Origin: Microvirga puerhi
Lineage (GTDB): Bacteria > Pseudomonadota > Alphaproteobacteria > Rhizobiales > Beijerinckiaceae
Assembly: GCF_020089865.1 (NCBI RefSeq)
Contig: NZ_JAIRBM010000007.1
Location: 186,001 to 250,000 of the forward strand
Length of the DNA stretch: 64,000 nucleotides
Reading direction: 5' to 3'
Shown here: positions 1-11,859 of the stretch, piece after piece
Layout of the letters: each line of letters begins with the position of its first letter
Numbering within the stretch: the stretch's first letter is position 1
Made by a program: the position numbers and the translations under genes
The notes under the pieces: generated by a model
Told to the model about the DNA's origin: nothing
Seen by the model: only the letters and a program-made list of their open reading frames with translations
Databases searched by the model: none

Positions 1-22
1 GGCTACGCTCCGATAACCAAGT

Positions 23-1267
23 TCAGCAAAAGCGCGTGAGGCGAATGATGCGGCAAGGCTCGCCAGCACGGGCAGGCGGAGCGTGCGGAGATCGCACAAG
101 GAGCGCGTCGGAGCGTTCGAGAATGCCGAGCATGGATGAGTCCTGCCGGGAATGCGGTGTCGCCGCAGGTACCGTCAGCCGCCCAGCGCCGATTTCGATC
201 TCGCAGCCGGAGAGGCTTGCCCTCATATAGTCCTGTCTGTCGCCGTTGGCTGGGAGGTCAGCACCGAGTATGGCGCCTTCGGTCGGATCATCGCTGGCGC
301 TTTGATCCCCGCAAAGGGCGCGAATCGCCGGCACCAGGAACAGGACGCTGCACACGAGGGTCGAGACGGGATTTCCTGGCAGCCCGAGGAGCAGCATCGG
401 ACCGAGGCGACCATGCATCAGCGGCTTTCCAGGCTTCAGCGCGACACGCCAGAAGCCGAGATCCATGCCGTGTCGGGAAAGGGCCTTCTGCACCAGATCG
501 TGATCACCGACCGAGGCGCCGCCAAGGGTAACGAGGATGTCGGCCTTGGCTGCACGCGCCGCTTCGATTCGCTCATCGAGCGACGCGAGCGTGTCGCGGG
601 CGATCCCGAGATCGATCGGCTCGCCGCCGGCTTTCTCCACGATGGCGGCAGTCGAGGGCAGGCTGGATGCGACGATCTGATCGGGGCCGACCGGTTCGCC
701 TGCGCGCACGAGCTCATCGCCTGTGGCGAGGATCGCCACACGAGGTCTGCGCCTGACGGCGAGGGTGGCCTGCCCCATGGCAGCCGCGAGAGCGATGTGA
801 CGCGCATCCACGCGTCTTCCAGCCGATAGCAGGACGTCACCGGATTTGAAGTCCAGGCCCGCCGGACGGATGTGGCGCTGCGCTTGCGGCGCTTCCTTGA
901 TCGTCACCTGGCCGTCCTGCGCTTCCGTATCCTCCTGCAGGACGACGGCGTCGGCACCCTGAGGCAGGGGCGCGCCGGTGAAGATCCGCACCGCTTCGCC
1001 GGAGCCGGGCGATCCATCGAACCGCCGGCCGGCCGCGCTGGTGCCGATGACCCGCAGCAGGGCAGGGACGGCAGTGACATCGCCGCTGCGCAACGCATAG
1101 CCGTCCATGGCGGAGGCGGGGAAAGGCGGCTGATCGCGCTGCGCGGTCACGTTCTCTGCCAATGTGCGTCCGGCACACGAGGCGAGCGGCAGCCTTTCAA
1201 TGTCGACAGGTGTTTCGTTGCTTGCCAGGACCCGACGCAGGGCCTCGTCAACGGAGATCAGGCTCAT
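23..1267 (-). CDS. moeA: molybdopterin molybdenumtransferase MoeA
   Basis: MoeA inserts molybdate into adenylylated molybdopterin, the last step of molybdenum cofactor synthesis in the cytoplasm. The 414-residue protein has the usual MoeA length and ends in the family's C-terminal domain; visible motifs are LATGDELV in the middle and GLPGNPVST near residue 300. The frame stays open upstream to 1336, but that would overlap moaC by 59 bases, so I place the start at the ATG at 1267, just 10 bases after the moaC stop. It is the last visible gene of the ppiD-trp-moaC-moeA series. Confidence 0.95.
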   Translation of the reverse strand: MSLISVDEALRRVLASNETPVDIERLPLASCAGRTLAENVTAQRDQPPFPASAMDGYALRSGDVTAVPALLRVIGTSAAGRRFDGSPGSGEAVRIFTGAPLPQGADAVVLQEDTEAQDGQVTIKEAPQAQRHIRPAGLDFKSGDVLLSAGRRVDARHIALAAAMGQATLAVRRRPRVAILATGDELVRAGEPVGPDQIVASSLPSTAAIVEKAGGEPIDLGIARDTLASLDERIEAARAAKADILVTLGGASVGDHDLVQKALSRHGMDLGFWRVALKPGKPLMHGRLGPMLLLGLPGNPVSTLVCSVLFLVPAIRALCGDQSASDDPTEGAILGADLPANGDRQDYMRASLSGCEIEIGAGRLTVPAATPHSRQDSSMLGILERSDALLVRSPHAPPARAGEPCRIIRLTRFC

Positions 1268-1277
1268 GGCGATGCCC

Positions 1278-1754
1278 TCACGGTGCTTCGAACAGTCCGG
1301 ATCGTCCGCCGCTCTTCCGTCGCAGCCGAATATCATCGATGCGCATGGTGCGGTCGGCCGCCTTCACCATATCGTAGATCGTCAGACACGCCACGGACAC
1401 GGCCGTAAGGGCCTCCATTTCGACGCCGGTCTGACCTGATACCTTCACCTCCGCCGTCACGCGCACGCCGGGCAGCGTTTCGTCGAGGATGCAATCGACT
1501 TTCACCTTCGAGATCAGCAGCGGATGGCAGAGGGGGATCAGCTCGTGCGTCCGCTTCGACGCCATGATGCCGGCGAGACGGGCCGTTCCGAGCACGTCGC
1601 CCTTCTTCGCGTCTCCCTGGCGGATCAGGGCCAGGGTCTCGGGCTGCATCACGACGCATCCTTCGGCGATCGCGGTCCGGCTGGTGATGCCCTTCTCGGA
1701 AACATCGACCATGTTCGCTTCGCCGCTCGCGTCGAGATGCGTGAGTTTTGTCAT
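1278..1754 (-). CDS. moaC: cyclic pyranopterin monophosphate synthase MoaC
   Basis: MoaC converts the MoaA product, 3',8-cyclo-GTP, to cyclic pyranopterin monophosphate, the first stable intermediate of molybdenum cofactor synthesis. The 158-residue protein is full length and shows the signatures MVDVSEK near residue 15, LIPLCHP near residue 74 and [10 protein letters not shown] near residue 110. Its start overlaps the trpC stop by four bases (ATGA), so translation is probably coupled to the tryptophan genes. moeA follows after 10 bases. Confidence 0.97.
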   Translation of the reverse strand: MTKLTHLDASGEANMVDVSEKGITSRTAIAEGCVVMQPETLALIRQGDAKKGDVLGTARLAGIMASKRTHELIPLCHPLLISKVKVDCILDETLPGVRVTAEVKVSGQTGVEMEALTAVSVACLTIYDMVKAADRTMRIDDIRLRRKSGGRSGLFEAP

Positions 1755-2551
1755 GCCGCTTCGCCGAACAGGAGCCGCTTCGTCGCTGCCGTCACATCCG
1801 GTTGCCGCATCAGGCTCTCGCCGACCAGGAAGGTTTCGATCTTCACCTTCTTCAGACGCTCGATGTCCTCAAGAGTGAAGATGCCGCTTTCGCCGACGAT
1901 GATGCGATCCGACGGGATGAGCGGTGCCAATTCTTCGCTGACGGAAAGCGAGACGTCGAAAGTGCGAAGATTGCGGTTGTTGATGCCGATGAGCTTGGTT
2001 CCGAGCGGAATGGCGCGCTCGAGCTCCGCGCGGTCATGGACTTCGACGAGTGCATCCATGCCGAGATCATGCGCCGTGTCGATCAGTGCGCGCGCCTCAT
2101 CGTCGGAGACGCTCGCCATGATGACGAGGATGCAATCCGCGCCCCAGGCGCGCGCTTCATAGACCTGATAGGGCTCGAAGAGAAAATCCTTCCGCAGCGC
2201 TGGGAGTCCGGAAGCTTCGCGCGCCTGTGGGAGATATTCCGGTCGGCCCTGGAAGGACGGCGTGTCGGTGAGAACCGACAGGCAGGTCGCGCCGCCCTGA
2301 GCATAGGCTCTCGCGAGGGATGGCGGATCGAAATCGGCGCGGATCAGGCCCTTCGACGGGCTCGCCTTCTTCACCTCGGCGATCAGCGCCGGACGTCCCT
2401 CGGCGAGATGCCGTTCGATGGCGGCGGCGAAGCCGCGCGGGGTGGAGGCGTCTCGTGCGCGCCGTTCGATCTCGGCAGGGGAGACGGCCGCTTTCGCAGC
2501 GGCGATCTCCTCACGCTTGTAGGCTTCGATGCGGGCGAGAACGTCGCTCAT
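1751..2551 (-). CDS. trpC: indole-3-glycerol phosphate synthase TrpC
   Basis: TrpC closes the indole ring from CdRP in tryptophan synthesis. The 266-residue chain is a single TIM barrel with the family motifs [11 protein letters not shown] near residue 60, a FLFEPYQ segment, GINNRNL near residue 190 and IVGESGI near residue 218. It is monofunctional, with no TrpF fusion. It lies 15 bases after trpD and overlaps moaC by four bases. No trpF, trpB or trpA is in this window. Confidence 0.97.
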   Translation of the reverse strand: MSDVLARIEAYKREEIAAAKAAVSPAEIERRARDASTPRGFAAAIERHLAEGRPALIAEVKKASPSKGLIRADFDPPSLARAYAQGGATCLSVLTDTPSFQGRPEYLPQAREASGLPALRKDFLFEPYQVYEARAWGADCILVIMASVSDDEARALIDTAHDLGMDALVEVHDRAELERAIPLGTKLIGINNRNLRTFDVSLSVSEELAPLIPSDRIIVGESGIFTLEDIERLKKVKIETFLVGESLMRQPDVTAATKRLLFGEAA

Positions 2552-2566
2552 GGGCGGCCCTCCGGT

Positions 2567-3580
2567 TCAGGCGTTCGAAGTCTGGATCAGGCGTACCAGT
2601 GTGGCCTTCGCTGCGCCGCTGTCCAGAGCGCGGGTGGCACGGTCGAGACCGTCGCGCAGGTCGGAGGCTGCATCAGCGATAACGAGGGAGGCCGCTGCGT
2701 TCAGGAGAGCGACATCCCGGTACGGGATACGAGCGCCCTCCAGAACGGCGCGCAATTGCGCGGCGTTGTGCTCGGGATCGCCGCCCTTCAGGTCCTCCAG
2801 CCGCGCGATGGGCAGGCCCACCTCTTCCGGCGTGACGGAGAAGCGACGCACTGTTCCGTTCTCCAGCGCCACCACATGCGTCGGACCGGTCGTGGTCATC
2901 TCGTCGAGGCCGTCCGAGCCGTTCACGGCCCACAGCCTTTTGGTGCCAAGCTCCTTCATGACCTGCGCCAGCGGTTCGAGCCAAGCCTCGGAGAAGACGC
3001 CGAGGAGCTGTCGCGACACGGAGGCCGGATTGGCGAGAGGACCCAGCAGATTGAAGATCGTCCGGGTGCCGAGCTCGACCCGCACGGGCGCCACATGACG
3101 CATGGCGGCATGATGGGTCTGCGCGAACATGAAGCAAAGGCCTGCATCCTTCAGGCAGCGCTCCAGACCCTCGGGCTCGAGGCCGAGTTTCACGCCCAGC
3201 GCCGAGAGCACGTCCGCCGTTCCGGATTTCGACGAGGCCGCGCGATTACCGTGCTTGGCAACCTTCACGCCGGCGCCTGCGACGATGATCGCCGCGAGGG
3301 TCGAGATGTTGTAGCTGCCGGAATGGTCGCCGCCCGTACCGACGATGTCGACGGCACCCTCCGGGGCGTTCACACGCAGCATGCGGCCGCGCATCGCGGA
3401 GACGGCACCGACGATCTCCTCGAGCGCTTCGCCACGGACTCGCAGGGCCATCAGAAAGGCGCCGCTCTGGGCGGGCGTCACTTCGCCGGACAGGATGTCG
3501 TCGAATGCCGAACGGGCCTCCTCGCGCGTCAGTGACGCGCCGGTGGCGACCTTGGCGAGATAGGATTTGAAGGATTCCAT
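2567..3580 (-). CDS. trpD: anthranilate phosphoribosyltransferase TrpD
   Basis: TrpD transfers a phosphoribosyl group from PRPP to anthranilate. The 337-residue protein has the GTGGD PRPP-binding loop near residue 80, followed by NISTLAAI and KHGNRAASS, all characteristic of the family. The frame is open to 3682, but that would overlap trpG; the ATG at 3580 lies four bases after the trpG stop and begins a normal TrpD N-terminus (MESFKSYL). Part of the minus-strand trp operon. Confidence 0.97.
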   Translation of the reverse strand: MESFKSYLAKVATGASLTREEARSAFDDILSGEVTPAQSGAFLMALRVRGEALEEIVGAVSAMRGRMLRVNAPEGAVDIVGTGGDHSGSYNISTLAAIIVAGAGVKVAKHGNRAASSKSGTADVLSALGVKLGLEPEGLERCLKDAGLCFMFAQTHHAAMRHVAPVRVELGTRTIFNLLGPLANPASVSRQLLGVFSEAWLEPLAQVMKELGTKRLWAVNGSDGLDEMTTTGPTHVVALENGTVRRFSVTPEEVGLPIARLEDLKGGDPEHNAAQLRAVLEGARIPYRDVALLNAAASLVIADAASDLRDGLDRATRALDSGAAKATLVRLIQTSNA

Positions 3581-3584
3581 CAGT

Positions 3585-4214
3585 TCAATGTCCGGCTGCA
3601 GGAGCGTATGTCGGCTCCTGGCGATGTGCGGCGTTCCATGCCGCGGCGAGGTCGAAGAAGTTGCGCATGATCGTGGCGCCATGCTCCGAGAGAATGCTCT
3701 CGGGATGAAACTGTACGCCGTGGACCGGGAGCGAGCGGTGCGACAGACCCATGACCAGTCCGTCGGCAGTCTCCGCCGTCACCGCGAGATCGGCAGGGCA
3801 GGTCTCCCGGTCGACGATGAGAGAGTGATAGCGCGTCGCCTTGAACGACCCGTTGATGCCGCGGAAGATCGTCTGCCCGCTGTGCTCCACATCCGAGACC
3901 TTGCCGTGCATCGGCAGCGGCGCGCGGCTGACCGTGCCGCCATAGACCTGGCCGATGGCCTGCAGGCCGAGACAGACTCCGAAGGTCGGGATCTTGGCTC
4001 CCGCCCGCTCCACCAGATCGAGACAGATTCCCGCCTCGTTCGGCGTGCAGGGCCCCGGAGAGAGCACGATGGCATCGGGCGGCGAGGCCAGGACCTCGTC
4101 CGTGGTGACGGCATCGTTGCGCACCACATCCACCCGGGACACGAGCGGTGCGATGAGATGCACCAGGTTCCAGGTGAAGCTGTCGTAGTTGTCGATGACG
4201 AGAACGCGGGTCAT
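3585..4214 (-). CDS. trpG: anthranilate synthase component II (glutamine amidotransferase) TrpG
   Basis: TrpG is the class I glutamine amidotransferase subunit that feeds ammonia to TrpE. The N-terminal [10 protein letters not shown] motif, the nucleophile cysteine in FGVCLGLQ near residue 78 and the His-Glu pair in VQFHPES near residue 170 are all present. I start at the ATG at 4214 because the family normally begins a few residues before LVIDNYDSF; seven more codons upstream are possible. trpE and trpG are separate genes here, not the TrpE(G) fusion known from some rhizobia. Confidence 0.95.
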   Translation of the reverse strand: MTRVLVIDNYDSFTWNLVHLIAPLVSRVDVVRNDAVTTDEVLASPPDAIVLSPGPCTPNEAGICLDLVERAGAKIPTFGVCLGLQAIGQVYGGTVSRAPLPMHGKVSDVEHSGQTIFRGINGSFKATRYHSLIVDRETCPADLAVTAETADGLVMGLSHRSLPVHGVQFHPESILSEHGATIMRNFFDLAAAWNAAHRQEPTYAPAAGH

Positions 4215-4272
4215 GGCGTCACGACGTTTGCGCATGGGCGGAGCCCGGTCAAGGGAAGCCTTGCCGCTTTGC

Positions 4273-5793
4273 TCATTGGCCGATCCTCGCGCGGCTTGCG
4301 AACCGGACCGCTTCCTCAGCAGCGCGGAAGAGCGCCTTCGCCTTGTTGATGCATTCCTGCTGCTCGGAATCGGGGTCGGAATCGTAGACGATTCCCGCGC
4401 CCGCCTGCACGGCCATCCGGCCGTCCTTCACGAGCGCCGTGCGCAGCACGATGCAGGTATCCATCTGGCCGTCGGCGCCGAAATAGCCGATGCAGCCTGC
4501 GTAGGGACCGCGCTTGTGCTTTTCGAGTTCGTCGATGATCTCCATGGCGCGCACCTTGGGTGCACCGGAGACCGTTCCGGCCGGAAATCCGGCCACCAGC
4601 GCATCGAGGGCGTCGAACTTCGAGTCGAGGCGGCCCTCGACGTTCGACACGATGTGCATCACCTGGCTGTAGAACTCGAGGAAGAAGGAATCGGTCACCT
4701 CGACCGATCCCATCGCCGAGACCCGCCCCACGTCGTTGCGGCCGAGATCGAGCAGCATCAGGTGCTCGGCCCGTTCCTTCTGATCGGCCAGGAGGCTTTC
4801 CGCATGCGCCCGGTCTTCCGCCGCGGTGGCGCCTCGCGGACGCGTTCCGGCGATCGGCCGGATCGTGACCTTGCCGTCCCGGACCCGAACCAGGATCTCG
4901 GGCGAGGAGCAGACGATCTGAAAATCCTCGAAGTCGAGATAGCAGAGAAACGGTGCCGGATTCACCCGACGCAAGGAGCGATAAAGGGCGAAGGCGGGGA
5001 GGGGGAAATCCGTCTCGAAACGCTGGGAGAGCACGACCTGGAAGATGTCGCCTGCCCGGATGTATTCCTTCGCCGTGGCCACCATGGCCTTGAACTCGTC
5101 CGGCGTCGTGTTCGACACCGGAGGCTCGAAATGGATGCTCGTGGGATCTGTCCGGTCCTCGATCGGCAGTGGCCGGTCGAGGGCAAGCCCCACCTCGTCG
5201 AGGCGGGTCAGCGCCGTCTCATAGGCGGCTTTAGCCGAGACGCCTGCCTGGGGACGCACGGGCGTGATCAGCGAAATCTCGTCCTTCACGGCATCGAACA
5301 CGACCATGACGGTCGGACGGATCAGGATCGCGTCGGGGACCTTCAGGACGTCCGGATTCACCCCCGGCAGACGTTCCATGAGCCGAACCATGTCGTAGCC
5401 GAGATAGCCGAAGAGACCGGCGGCCATGGGCGGCAGGTCATCGCCCAAAGGCAGAGCGCTTTCGGCGATGAGCGCGCGGAGGCTCTCCAGTGCATGGCGG
5501 CCGTCCGGCTCGAAGGCTCCGGTATGGCCGAGGGCCTTGCGGTCGATGGACGCCACACCGTCCTGGCAGCGCCAGACGAGATCGGGATCGAGACCGATCA
5601 TCGAGAAGCGGCCACGGACAGCACCGCCCTCGACCGATTCCAGGAGAAAGGCGGATCCCTTGCGCCCCTGCCGCAGCTTCAGGAAAGCCGCGACCGGGGT
5701 CAGAAGATCACCGACGAGGCTCGTGCGCAGAACGCCCGCCCGCCCGGCCTCATAGGCCTCGGAGAAGGTGTCGTAGTCCGGTGTGATGACCAT
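4273..5793 (-). CDS. trpE: anthranilate synthase component I TrpE
   Basis: TrpE makes anthranilate from chorismate with ammonia supplied by TrpG. The 506-residue protein has the N-terminal feedback-binding region, with LLES near residue 47, and a chorismate-binding C-terminal domain with PIAGTRPRG, DLGRNDVGRV and the SGAPKVRAMEII block. The start at 5793 lies four bases after the ppiD stop, leaving no room for an attenuator leader. The gap to trpG is 58 bases. Transcription probably enters from ppiD. Confidence 0.97.
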   Translation of the reverse strand: MVITPDYDTFSEAYEAGRAGVLRTSLVGDLLTPVAAFLKLRQGRKGSAFLLESVEGGAVRGRFSMIGLDPDLVWRCQDGVASIDRKALGHTGAFEPDGRHALESLRALIAESALPLGDDLPPMAAGLFGYLGYDMVRLMERLPGVNPDVLKVPDAILIRPTVMVVFDAVKDEISLITPVRPQAGVSAKAAYETALTRLDEVGLALDRPLPIEDRTDPTSIHFEPPVSNTTPDEFKAMVATAKEYIRAGDIFQVVLSQRFETDFPLPAFALYRSLRRVNPAPFLCYLDFEDFQIVCSSPEILVRVRDGKVTIRPIAGTRPRGATAAEDRAHAESLLADQKERAEHLMLLDLGRNDVGRVSAMGSVEVTDSFFLEFYSQVMHIVSNVEGRLDSKFDALDALVAGFPAGTVSGAPKVRAMEIIDELEKHKRGPYAGCIGYFGADGQMDTCIVLRTALVKDGRMAVQAGAGIVYDSDPDSEQQECINKAKALFRAAEEAVRFASRARIGQ

Positions 5794-5797
5794 CGGC

Positions 5798-7696
5798 TTA
5801 GAGTTCGCCGCCCGTTGCCTGGCGCAGCGCCTGCTGGTTGATGGTGACGCCGAGATCCTTGCGGATCTGGGCAATGTACTGGTTCACGAGATCGTCACCC
5901 ATGCCGTTGCGCAGTTGCGTCTCGACACGCTGGGCCTCTTGCGCCGTGGCGACGAGGGGAGGCACGGTTGCCGACGTGACCTTGAACACGGCGCGAGTGT
6001 CGGTGCCCGTCGCCGTATTGCCGGCCTTTCCGACCGGCACCGAGAAGATGCGGGTCACCGCATCCGCGGAGAGGTCGTCCTTGGCCGTGTTGCGCGCGAG
6101 GTCCGCAGCATTCTTCGCTTCAGCGCCGGCGCTTTGCGCGACGGCCTCCAGGGCTTCGCCCTTCTCGATGCGATCGGTCAGCTCGCGCGCCTTGTCCGCG
6201 AGCCGCCGGGAAATCTCGTCCTCGCGCCACTGGGTGGTAACCTGATCCTTGACCTCGTCGAGGGTCTTTTCACGGCTGGGTTCGATTCCCGTCACGTCAA
6301 ACCAGACATAACCTCCATCTGTGGTCCGAAGCGGCTCGTTGTCGACGCCGATATCCGAGGCAAAAACGGCCTTCACGACGGCATCCCGGTTGGGGATGTC
6401 GACCGGATTGCCGGCCTTGTCGCGGCCCTGGCTGTCGATGGCCGGGACCTGGACCAGCTTAAGGCCCTTCTCCTTGGCGATGTCGGCGAGGGGCTTCGCG
6501 CTGGCGCGCTGATCCTCGATGGCATCGTGGATGTCCTCGATCTGCTCGCGGCCCTTGGTCTGAGCGATCTCGGCCCGGATCTCGCCGGCGACCTCTTCGA
6601 AGGACCGCACCGCCTCGGGCTCGATCTTCGTCACATGGACGAGAACGGGACCGAACCGCCCGGCGACCGGACCGCTCGTGGCGCCCTGCTCAAGAGAGAA
6701 AGCAGCATCGGCCACGGCCGGATCGAGCATTTCACTCTTGGTGAAGGTGCCGAGTTCCAGGTCCTGAGGGGAAACATTACGCTCCTGGGCGATGCTGTCG
6801 AAGGTTGCGCCGTCCTTGATCTTGTTGAAGGCGGCTTCGGCCTCTTGCTGGTTCGGGAAGGCGATCTGCTGGATCGTGCGCTTCTCGGGCGTCCCGAACT
6901 TCGCCTTTTCCTGCTCGTAGCGTTGACGAGCCTCGTCGTCGCTTACCGTGTCGGGCTTCGCGGCGGAGGCCGCGTCGAGGGCCATGAAGGATATGGCCCG
7001 GTATTCGGGCGCCTGGAACGACGCCTTGCGCTCATTGAAGAAGCTCTGGAGCTGCTCCGTCGTCGGCACCGGAACGTCGCCGGCCATGGCAGGCGTCAGG
7101 ACGAAATACGAGGCTGCCCGGCGCTCGGTGGCATAGCGGTGCATGGCGTCGCGGGCCGCTGCCGGCACGGTCAGATCGCCCGCAATGGCTTCCGCCAGAT
7201 GGATTCGGGCAACGGCGCCGCGCTGCTCACGCACGAAACCGGCCTCGCTCAAGGATGCATTGCGAAGGGCCTGGTCGAAGAGGGCGCGGTTGAACTGGCC
7301 GTCAGCGCCTCTGAAGGTCGGATCGTCCATGATGGAGCGGGCCACGAGCTGATCCGAAACGGAAAGGCCGAGCTTGTGGGCTTCCTCCGAAAGCACAGCC
7401 TCGTTGACGAGGTTGGACAGCACTTGCTGGTCGATTCCGAAGAGGCGGGCCTGCTCTGGGCTGATCACGGTCCGGAACTGACGTCCCAGCCGCTGCAGCT
7501 CGTTGTTGTAGGCGTTCCTGACCGCTTCGACCGGAATATCGGTCTTGCCCACCCGGGCCACGGTGGAGGGCGGGGTGGCCCGGAAGATGTCGCCGATGCC
7601 CCAGATTGCGAAACTGACGATGAGAAGACCGAAAAAGATGGCGATGATCGTCCTGCCGATCAGACCCTGTCCGGCCTTGCGCATTCCTCGAAGCAT
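5798..7696 (-). CDS. ppiD: membrane-anchored periplasmic peptidyl-prolyl isomerase, SurA_N/PpiD type
   Basis: This PpiD-like chaperone probably helps outer-membrane and secreted proteins fold at the periplasmic face of the inner membrane. The 632-residue protein has one N-terminal transmembrane segment at about residues 12-32, a SurA_N-like chaperone region at about 37-190, a parvulin-like rotamase segment at about 265-365 and a C-terminal helical region. It is the first gene of the minus-strand block and ends four bases before trpE. The 135 bases up to tpiA must hold divergent promoters. The PpiD name rests on architecture. Confidence 0.9.
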   Translation of the reverse strand: MLRGMRKAGQGLIGRTIIAIFFGLLIVSFAIWGIGDIFRATPPSTVARVGKTDIPVEAVRNAYNNELQRLGRQFRTVISPEQARLFGIDQQVLSNLVNEAVLSEEAHKLGLSVSDQLVARSIMDDPTFRGADGQFNRALFDQALRNASLSEAGFVREQRGAVARIHLAEAIAGDLTVPAAARDAMHRYATERRAASYFVLTPAMAGDVPVPTTEQLQSFFNERKASFQAPEYRAISFMALDAASAAKPDTVSDDEARQRYEQEKAKFGTPEKRTIQQIAFPNQQEAEAAFNKIKDGATFDSIAQERNVSPQDLELGTFTKSEMLDPAVADAAFSLEQGATSGPVAGRFGPVLVHVTKIEPEAVRSFEEVAGEIRAEIAQTKGREQIEDIHDAIEDQRASAKPLADIAKEKGLKLVQVPAIDSQGRDKAGNPVDIPNRDAVVKAVFASDIGVDNEPLRTTDGGYVWFDVTGIEPSREKTLDEVKDQVTTQWREDEISRRLADKARELTDRIEKGEALEAVAQSAGAEAKNAADLARNTAKDDLSADAVTRIFSVPVGKAGNTATGTDTRAVFKVTSATVPPLVATAQEAQRVETQLRNGMGDDLVNQYIAQIRKDLGVTINQQALRQATGGEL

Positions 7697-7831
7697 AGCG
7701 AACCTGTTGTTTCGAAACTCGTTAGTGACGGCGATAGCCGATCATTAGCCCGGGGAAAAGGGCGAGTCTGGTTGAAAGAGTCTTCAAGTCTCTGATACTG
7801 CCACCGGATCATGCGTCACAGGAGTGCCTGA

Positions 7832-8599
7832 ATGAGCGTCGATCGGCCGCGCCCGCTGGTAGCGGGCAACTGGAAGATGAATGGTCTGAAATCCTCCGCC
7901 AAGGTCTTGGGCGAGATCCAGGCAGGTTATACCCCTGGCTTGAAGGCCAAGGTGGATCTGGCCGTCTGTCCCCCTGCGACACTGCTCGGCATGTTCGCCT
8001 TGATGGCGGTCGGCTCCCGGATCGCCGTGGGCGGACAGGACTGCCACGCCAAGGAGCTGGGCGCCTATACGGGCGACCTCTCTGCCGAGATGCTTGCGGA
8101 TGCGGGCGCGACTTACGTCCTGGTCGGCCATTCCGAGCGGCGCCAGTATCATGGCGAGAAGGACAAGGACGTCTGTGACAAGGCTCTCGCAGCCCATCGC
8201 GCCGGGCTGACCGCGATCGTCTGCATCGGCGAGACCCGGGAGGAGCGCGAGGCGGGCCGGACGCTCGCCGTGGTCAAGAAGCAGCTCCGCGGCTCCGTGC
8301 CGGCCGACTCGACCGCACAAAACCTCGTCATCGCCTACGAGCCCGTCTGGGCCATCGGGACCGGCCTCACGCCGACCACAGCCGACGTGGCCGAGGTTCA
8401 CGGGGTGATCCGTGAGGAGCTGCGCCGTCTCGTCGGCAAGGCCGAGTATGCCAAGGTCCGGATCCTCTATGGCGGTTCCGTGAAGCCCTCCAATGCGGCC
8501 GAGCTGATGGCTGTGGAGAACGTCGACGGAGCCCTGGTGGGCGGAGCAAGCCTCGTCGCTTCGGACTTCCTGGCCATCGCCGGCGGCTATCTCGGCTGA
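7832..8599 (+). CDS. tpiA: triose-phosphate isomerase
   Basis: TpiA interconverts dihydroxyacetone phosphate and glyceraldehyde 3-phosphate. The 255-residue TIM barrel carries the substrate lysine in NWKMN (Lys15), the electrophilic histidine in VGHSERR, the catalytic glutamate in [11 protein letters not shown] and the phosphate loop YGGSVKP. An AGGAG ribosome binding site lies just before the ATG. It starts the plus-strand block that continues with secG and pyrG. Confidence 0.98.
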   Translation: MSVDRPRPLVAGNWKMNGLKSSAKVLGEIQAGYTPGLKAKVDLAVCPPATLLGMFALMAVGSRIAVGGQDCHAKELGAYTGDLSAEMLADAGATYVLVGHSERRQYHGEKDKDVCDKALAAHRAGLTAIVCIGETREEREAGRTLAVVKKQLRGSVPADSTAQNLVIAYEPVWAIGTGLTPTTADVAEVHGVIREELRRLVGKAEYAKVRILYGGSVKPSNAAELMAVENVDGALVGGASLVASDFLAIAGGYLG

Positions 8600-8726
8600 C
8601 GTTTCGGTAAAAGGGGTGCTTGCAGGTCTTTGATCCCGTGCACACCTATGCTACAGCCCGGCCAACACAGAGATGAAAGCGAGCGGCTGACGCCCTTCGG
8701 CGCGGCCGCTTGAGGTTTTTGGAACG

Positions 8727-9146
8727 ATGCAAACAGTTCTCATCATTGTCCACCTGATCATTGTCCTGGCGCTGATCGGCGTGGTTCTCCTGCAACGCTC
8801 CGAGGGCGGCGGCATGGGACTGGGCGGTGGCGGCGGTGGCGGCGTATCGGGCTTCATGACCGGGCGCGGTCAGGCCAACGCCCTGACCCGCACCACGGCG
8901 ATTCTGGGAGGGCTTTTCTTCCTCACCAGTCTGGCGCTGACGATCATGGCCGGCTACCACGGCGCGCCCCGTTCGATCATCGACGGCGCGTCGCCTGTTG
9001 CTCCGGCCGGCCAGCAGGCTCCGGCCGGCGGGCAGGGCGGCAATGTCCTCGAGCAGCTCCAGAGAATGCAGGGCGACCAGCCGGCGAACCCGGCACCCGC
9101 TCCGGCGCCCGCGCCGACAGCGCCTCAGGTGCCTCAGTCGCAGTAA
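8727..9146 (+). CDS. secG: preprotein translocase subunit SecG
   Basis: SecG is the small subunit of the SecYEG channel and aids protein export. The 139-residue protein has two transmembrane helices, at about residues 3-24 and 50-72, joined by a glycine-rich cytoplasmic loop with LLQRSEGGGMGLGGG. It has the long Ala/Pro/Gln-rich tail typical of alphaproteobacterial SecG. The tpiA-secG-pyrG order is common in this class, and a strong terminator follows the stop. Confidence 0.95.
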   Translation: MQTVLIIVHLIIVLALIGVVLLQRSEGGGMGLGGGGGGGVSGFMTGRGQANALTRTTAILGGLFFLTSLALTIMAGYHGAPRSIIDGASPVAPAGQQAPAGGQGGNVLEQLQRMQGDQPANPAPAPAPAPTAPQVPQSQ

Positions 9147-9156
9147 GCTGACGATC

Positions 9157-9185
9157 AGGGCCGGAGCTTCCGGCCCTCTCTTTTT
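9157..9185 (+). terminator. intrinsic terminator after secG
   Basis: A perfect 8-bp stem (GGGCCGGA with TCCGGCCC, loop GCT) is followed by TCTCTTTTT. It lies 11 bases after the secG stop and should end the tpiA-secG transcript before pyrG, which would then use its own promoter in the remaining ~70 bases. Confidence 0.85.
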
Positions 9186-9247
9186 GTGGATGGCAAACGA
9201 GCAAACCGATTCGTGGTTGCGAATCGGCGCTCTTTATTGATGGATAG

Positions 9248-10882
<1,635 letters not shown>

Positions 10883-10933
10883 GCAAAGCAGGATCGCGGC
10901 ACCGTTCAGCGCCGCGTCATACGGAAGCGACAC

Positions 10934-11797
10934 ATGAGCCGCCGCATCGACCATCTCGTGGTTGCCGTCCGCGATCTCGACCAGGCCGCGGCGTTCTACA
11001 AGCGCCTCGGCTTCCAGGTCGGCGCGCGCAATCGCCATCCCTGGGGGACTGAGAACCGGATCGTCCAGTTCCGGTCCTCCTTCATCGAGCTGATCACGGT
11101 CGGCGAGGGGGCGGACATCGCTCCCCAGACAGATCGGGTCTTCAGCTTCGGCGCGTTCGTCCGCGATTATCTGGAGGAGCGGGAGGGCCTGGCGATGCTG
11201 GTGCTCGACAGCCGCGATGCGAAGGCAGACGCCGAAACTTTCGCTGAGGCGGATATCGGCACCTTCGATCCATTCCATTTTGAGCGCAAAGGCACGCGTC
11301 CGGACGGCTCGGAGGTCCATGTCGCGTTCAGCCTCGCCTTCGCGGCGCTGCCCGGATCGACCAAGGCCGGCTTCTTCGTGTGCCAGCAACACTACCCGGA
11401 GAATTTCTGGAACCCGGCTTTCCAAAGTCACGACAACAAGGCCGAGGACATTGCGGTCGTGGCGCTGTCCGCTCCCGATCCGGACCGCTGCCAGAGCTTC
11501 TTGACGGTCTTCACCGGCGTGACGCCGAGCAGTCCGTCGCTGCACGATCTGTCGTACCGCCTGGCCGGGGGGCATCTCGACGTGATGACGCCGGACGATG
11601 CCGGCGAAGTCTATGGCTCCGTCGAAGCCGAGATGGACCAGCCATCCTTCGTCGCGTTCACGGTTCGGATCGATGATATCTCCCGGCAAGCCAAGTGGCT
11701 GGACGCGGCGGAAATCCCGTTCGTCCATATCGGATCGCGGCTGATCGTGCCGGCGAGCGCCGCCATGGGCGTCGCGATCGCGTTTGAAGCAACGTAG
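10934..11797 (+). CDS. VOC superfamily glyoxalase-like protein
   Basis: The N-terminus (RRIDHLVVAVRDLDQAAAF) is a typical vicinal-oxygen-chelate fold with a putative metal histidine at about residue 6, and the 287-residue length fits the two-module Glyoxalase_3-like group. A second module is visible from about residue 150. The substrate cannot be told from sequence. The gene sits 51 bases after pyrG on the same strand and is followed 62 bases later by a DUF350 gene. Membership of VOC is clear; the reaction is unknown. Confidence 0.75.
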   Translation: MSRRIDHLVVAVRDLDQAAAFYKRLGFQVGARNRHPWGTENRIVQFRSSFIELITVGEGADIAPQTDRVFSFGAFVRDYLEEREGLAMLVLDSRDAKADAETFAEADIGTFDPFHFERKGTRPDGSEVHVAFSLAFAALPGSTKAGFFVCQQHYPENFWNPAFQSHDNKAEDIAVVALSAPDPDRCQSFLTVFTGVTPSSPSLHDLSYRLAGGHLDVMTPDDAGEVYGSVEAEMDQPSFVAFTVRIDDISRQAKWLDAAEIPFVHIGSRLIVPASAAMGVAIAFEAT

Positions 11798-11859
11798 TAT
11801 AAGCCGCGATTCGGCCCGTCGGCGGGCCCCATACAAACATGATCCAAGGGGGACAGATC

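Noticed and set aside
1748-3535. A 595-codon open frame on the plus strand opposite trpC and trpD
   Set aside because: It is antisense to two well-supported trp genes and shows no domain.
5783-7795. A 670-codon open frame on the plus strand opposite ppiD
   Set aside because: It mirrors ppiD over its whole length; ppiD has a membrane anchor and chaperone features, and this frame has none.
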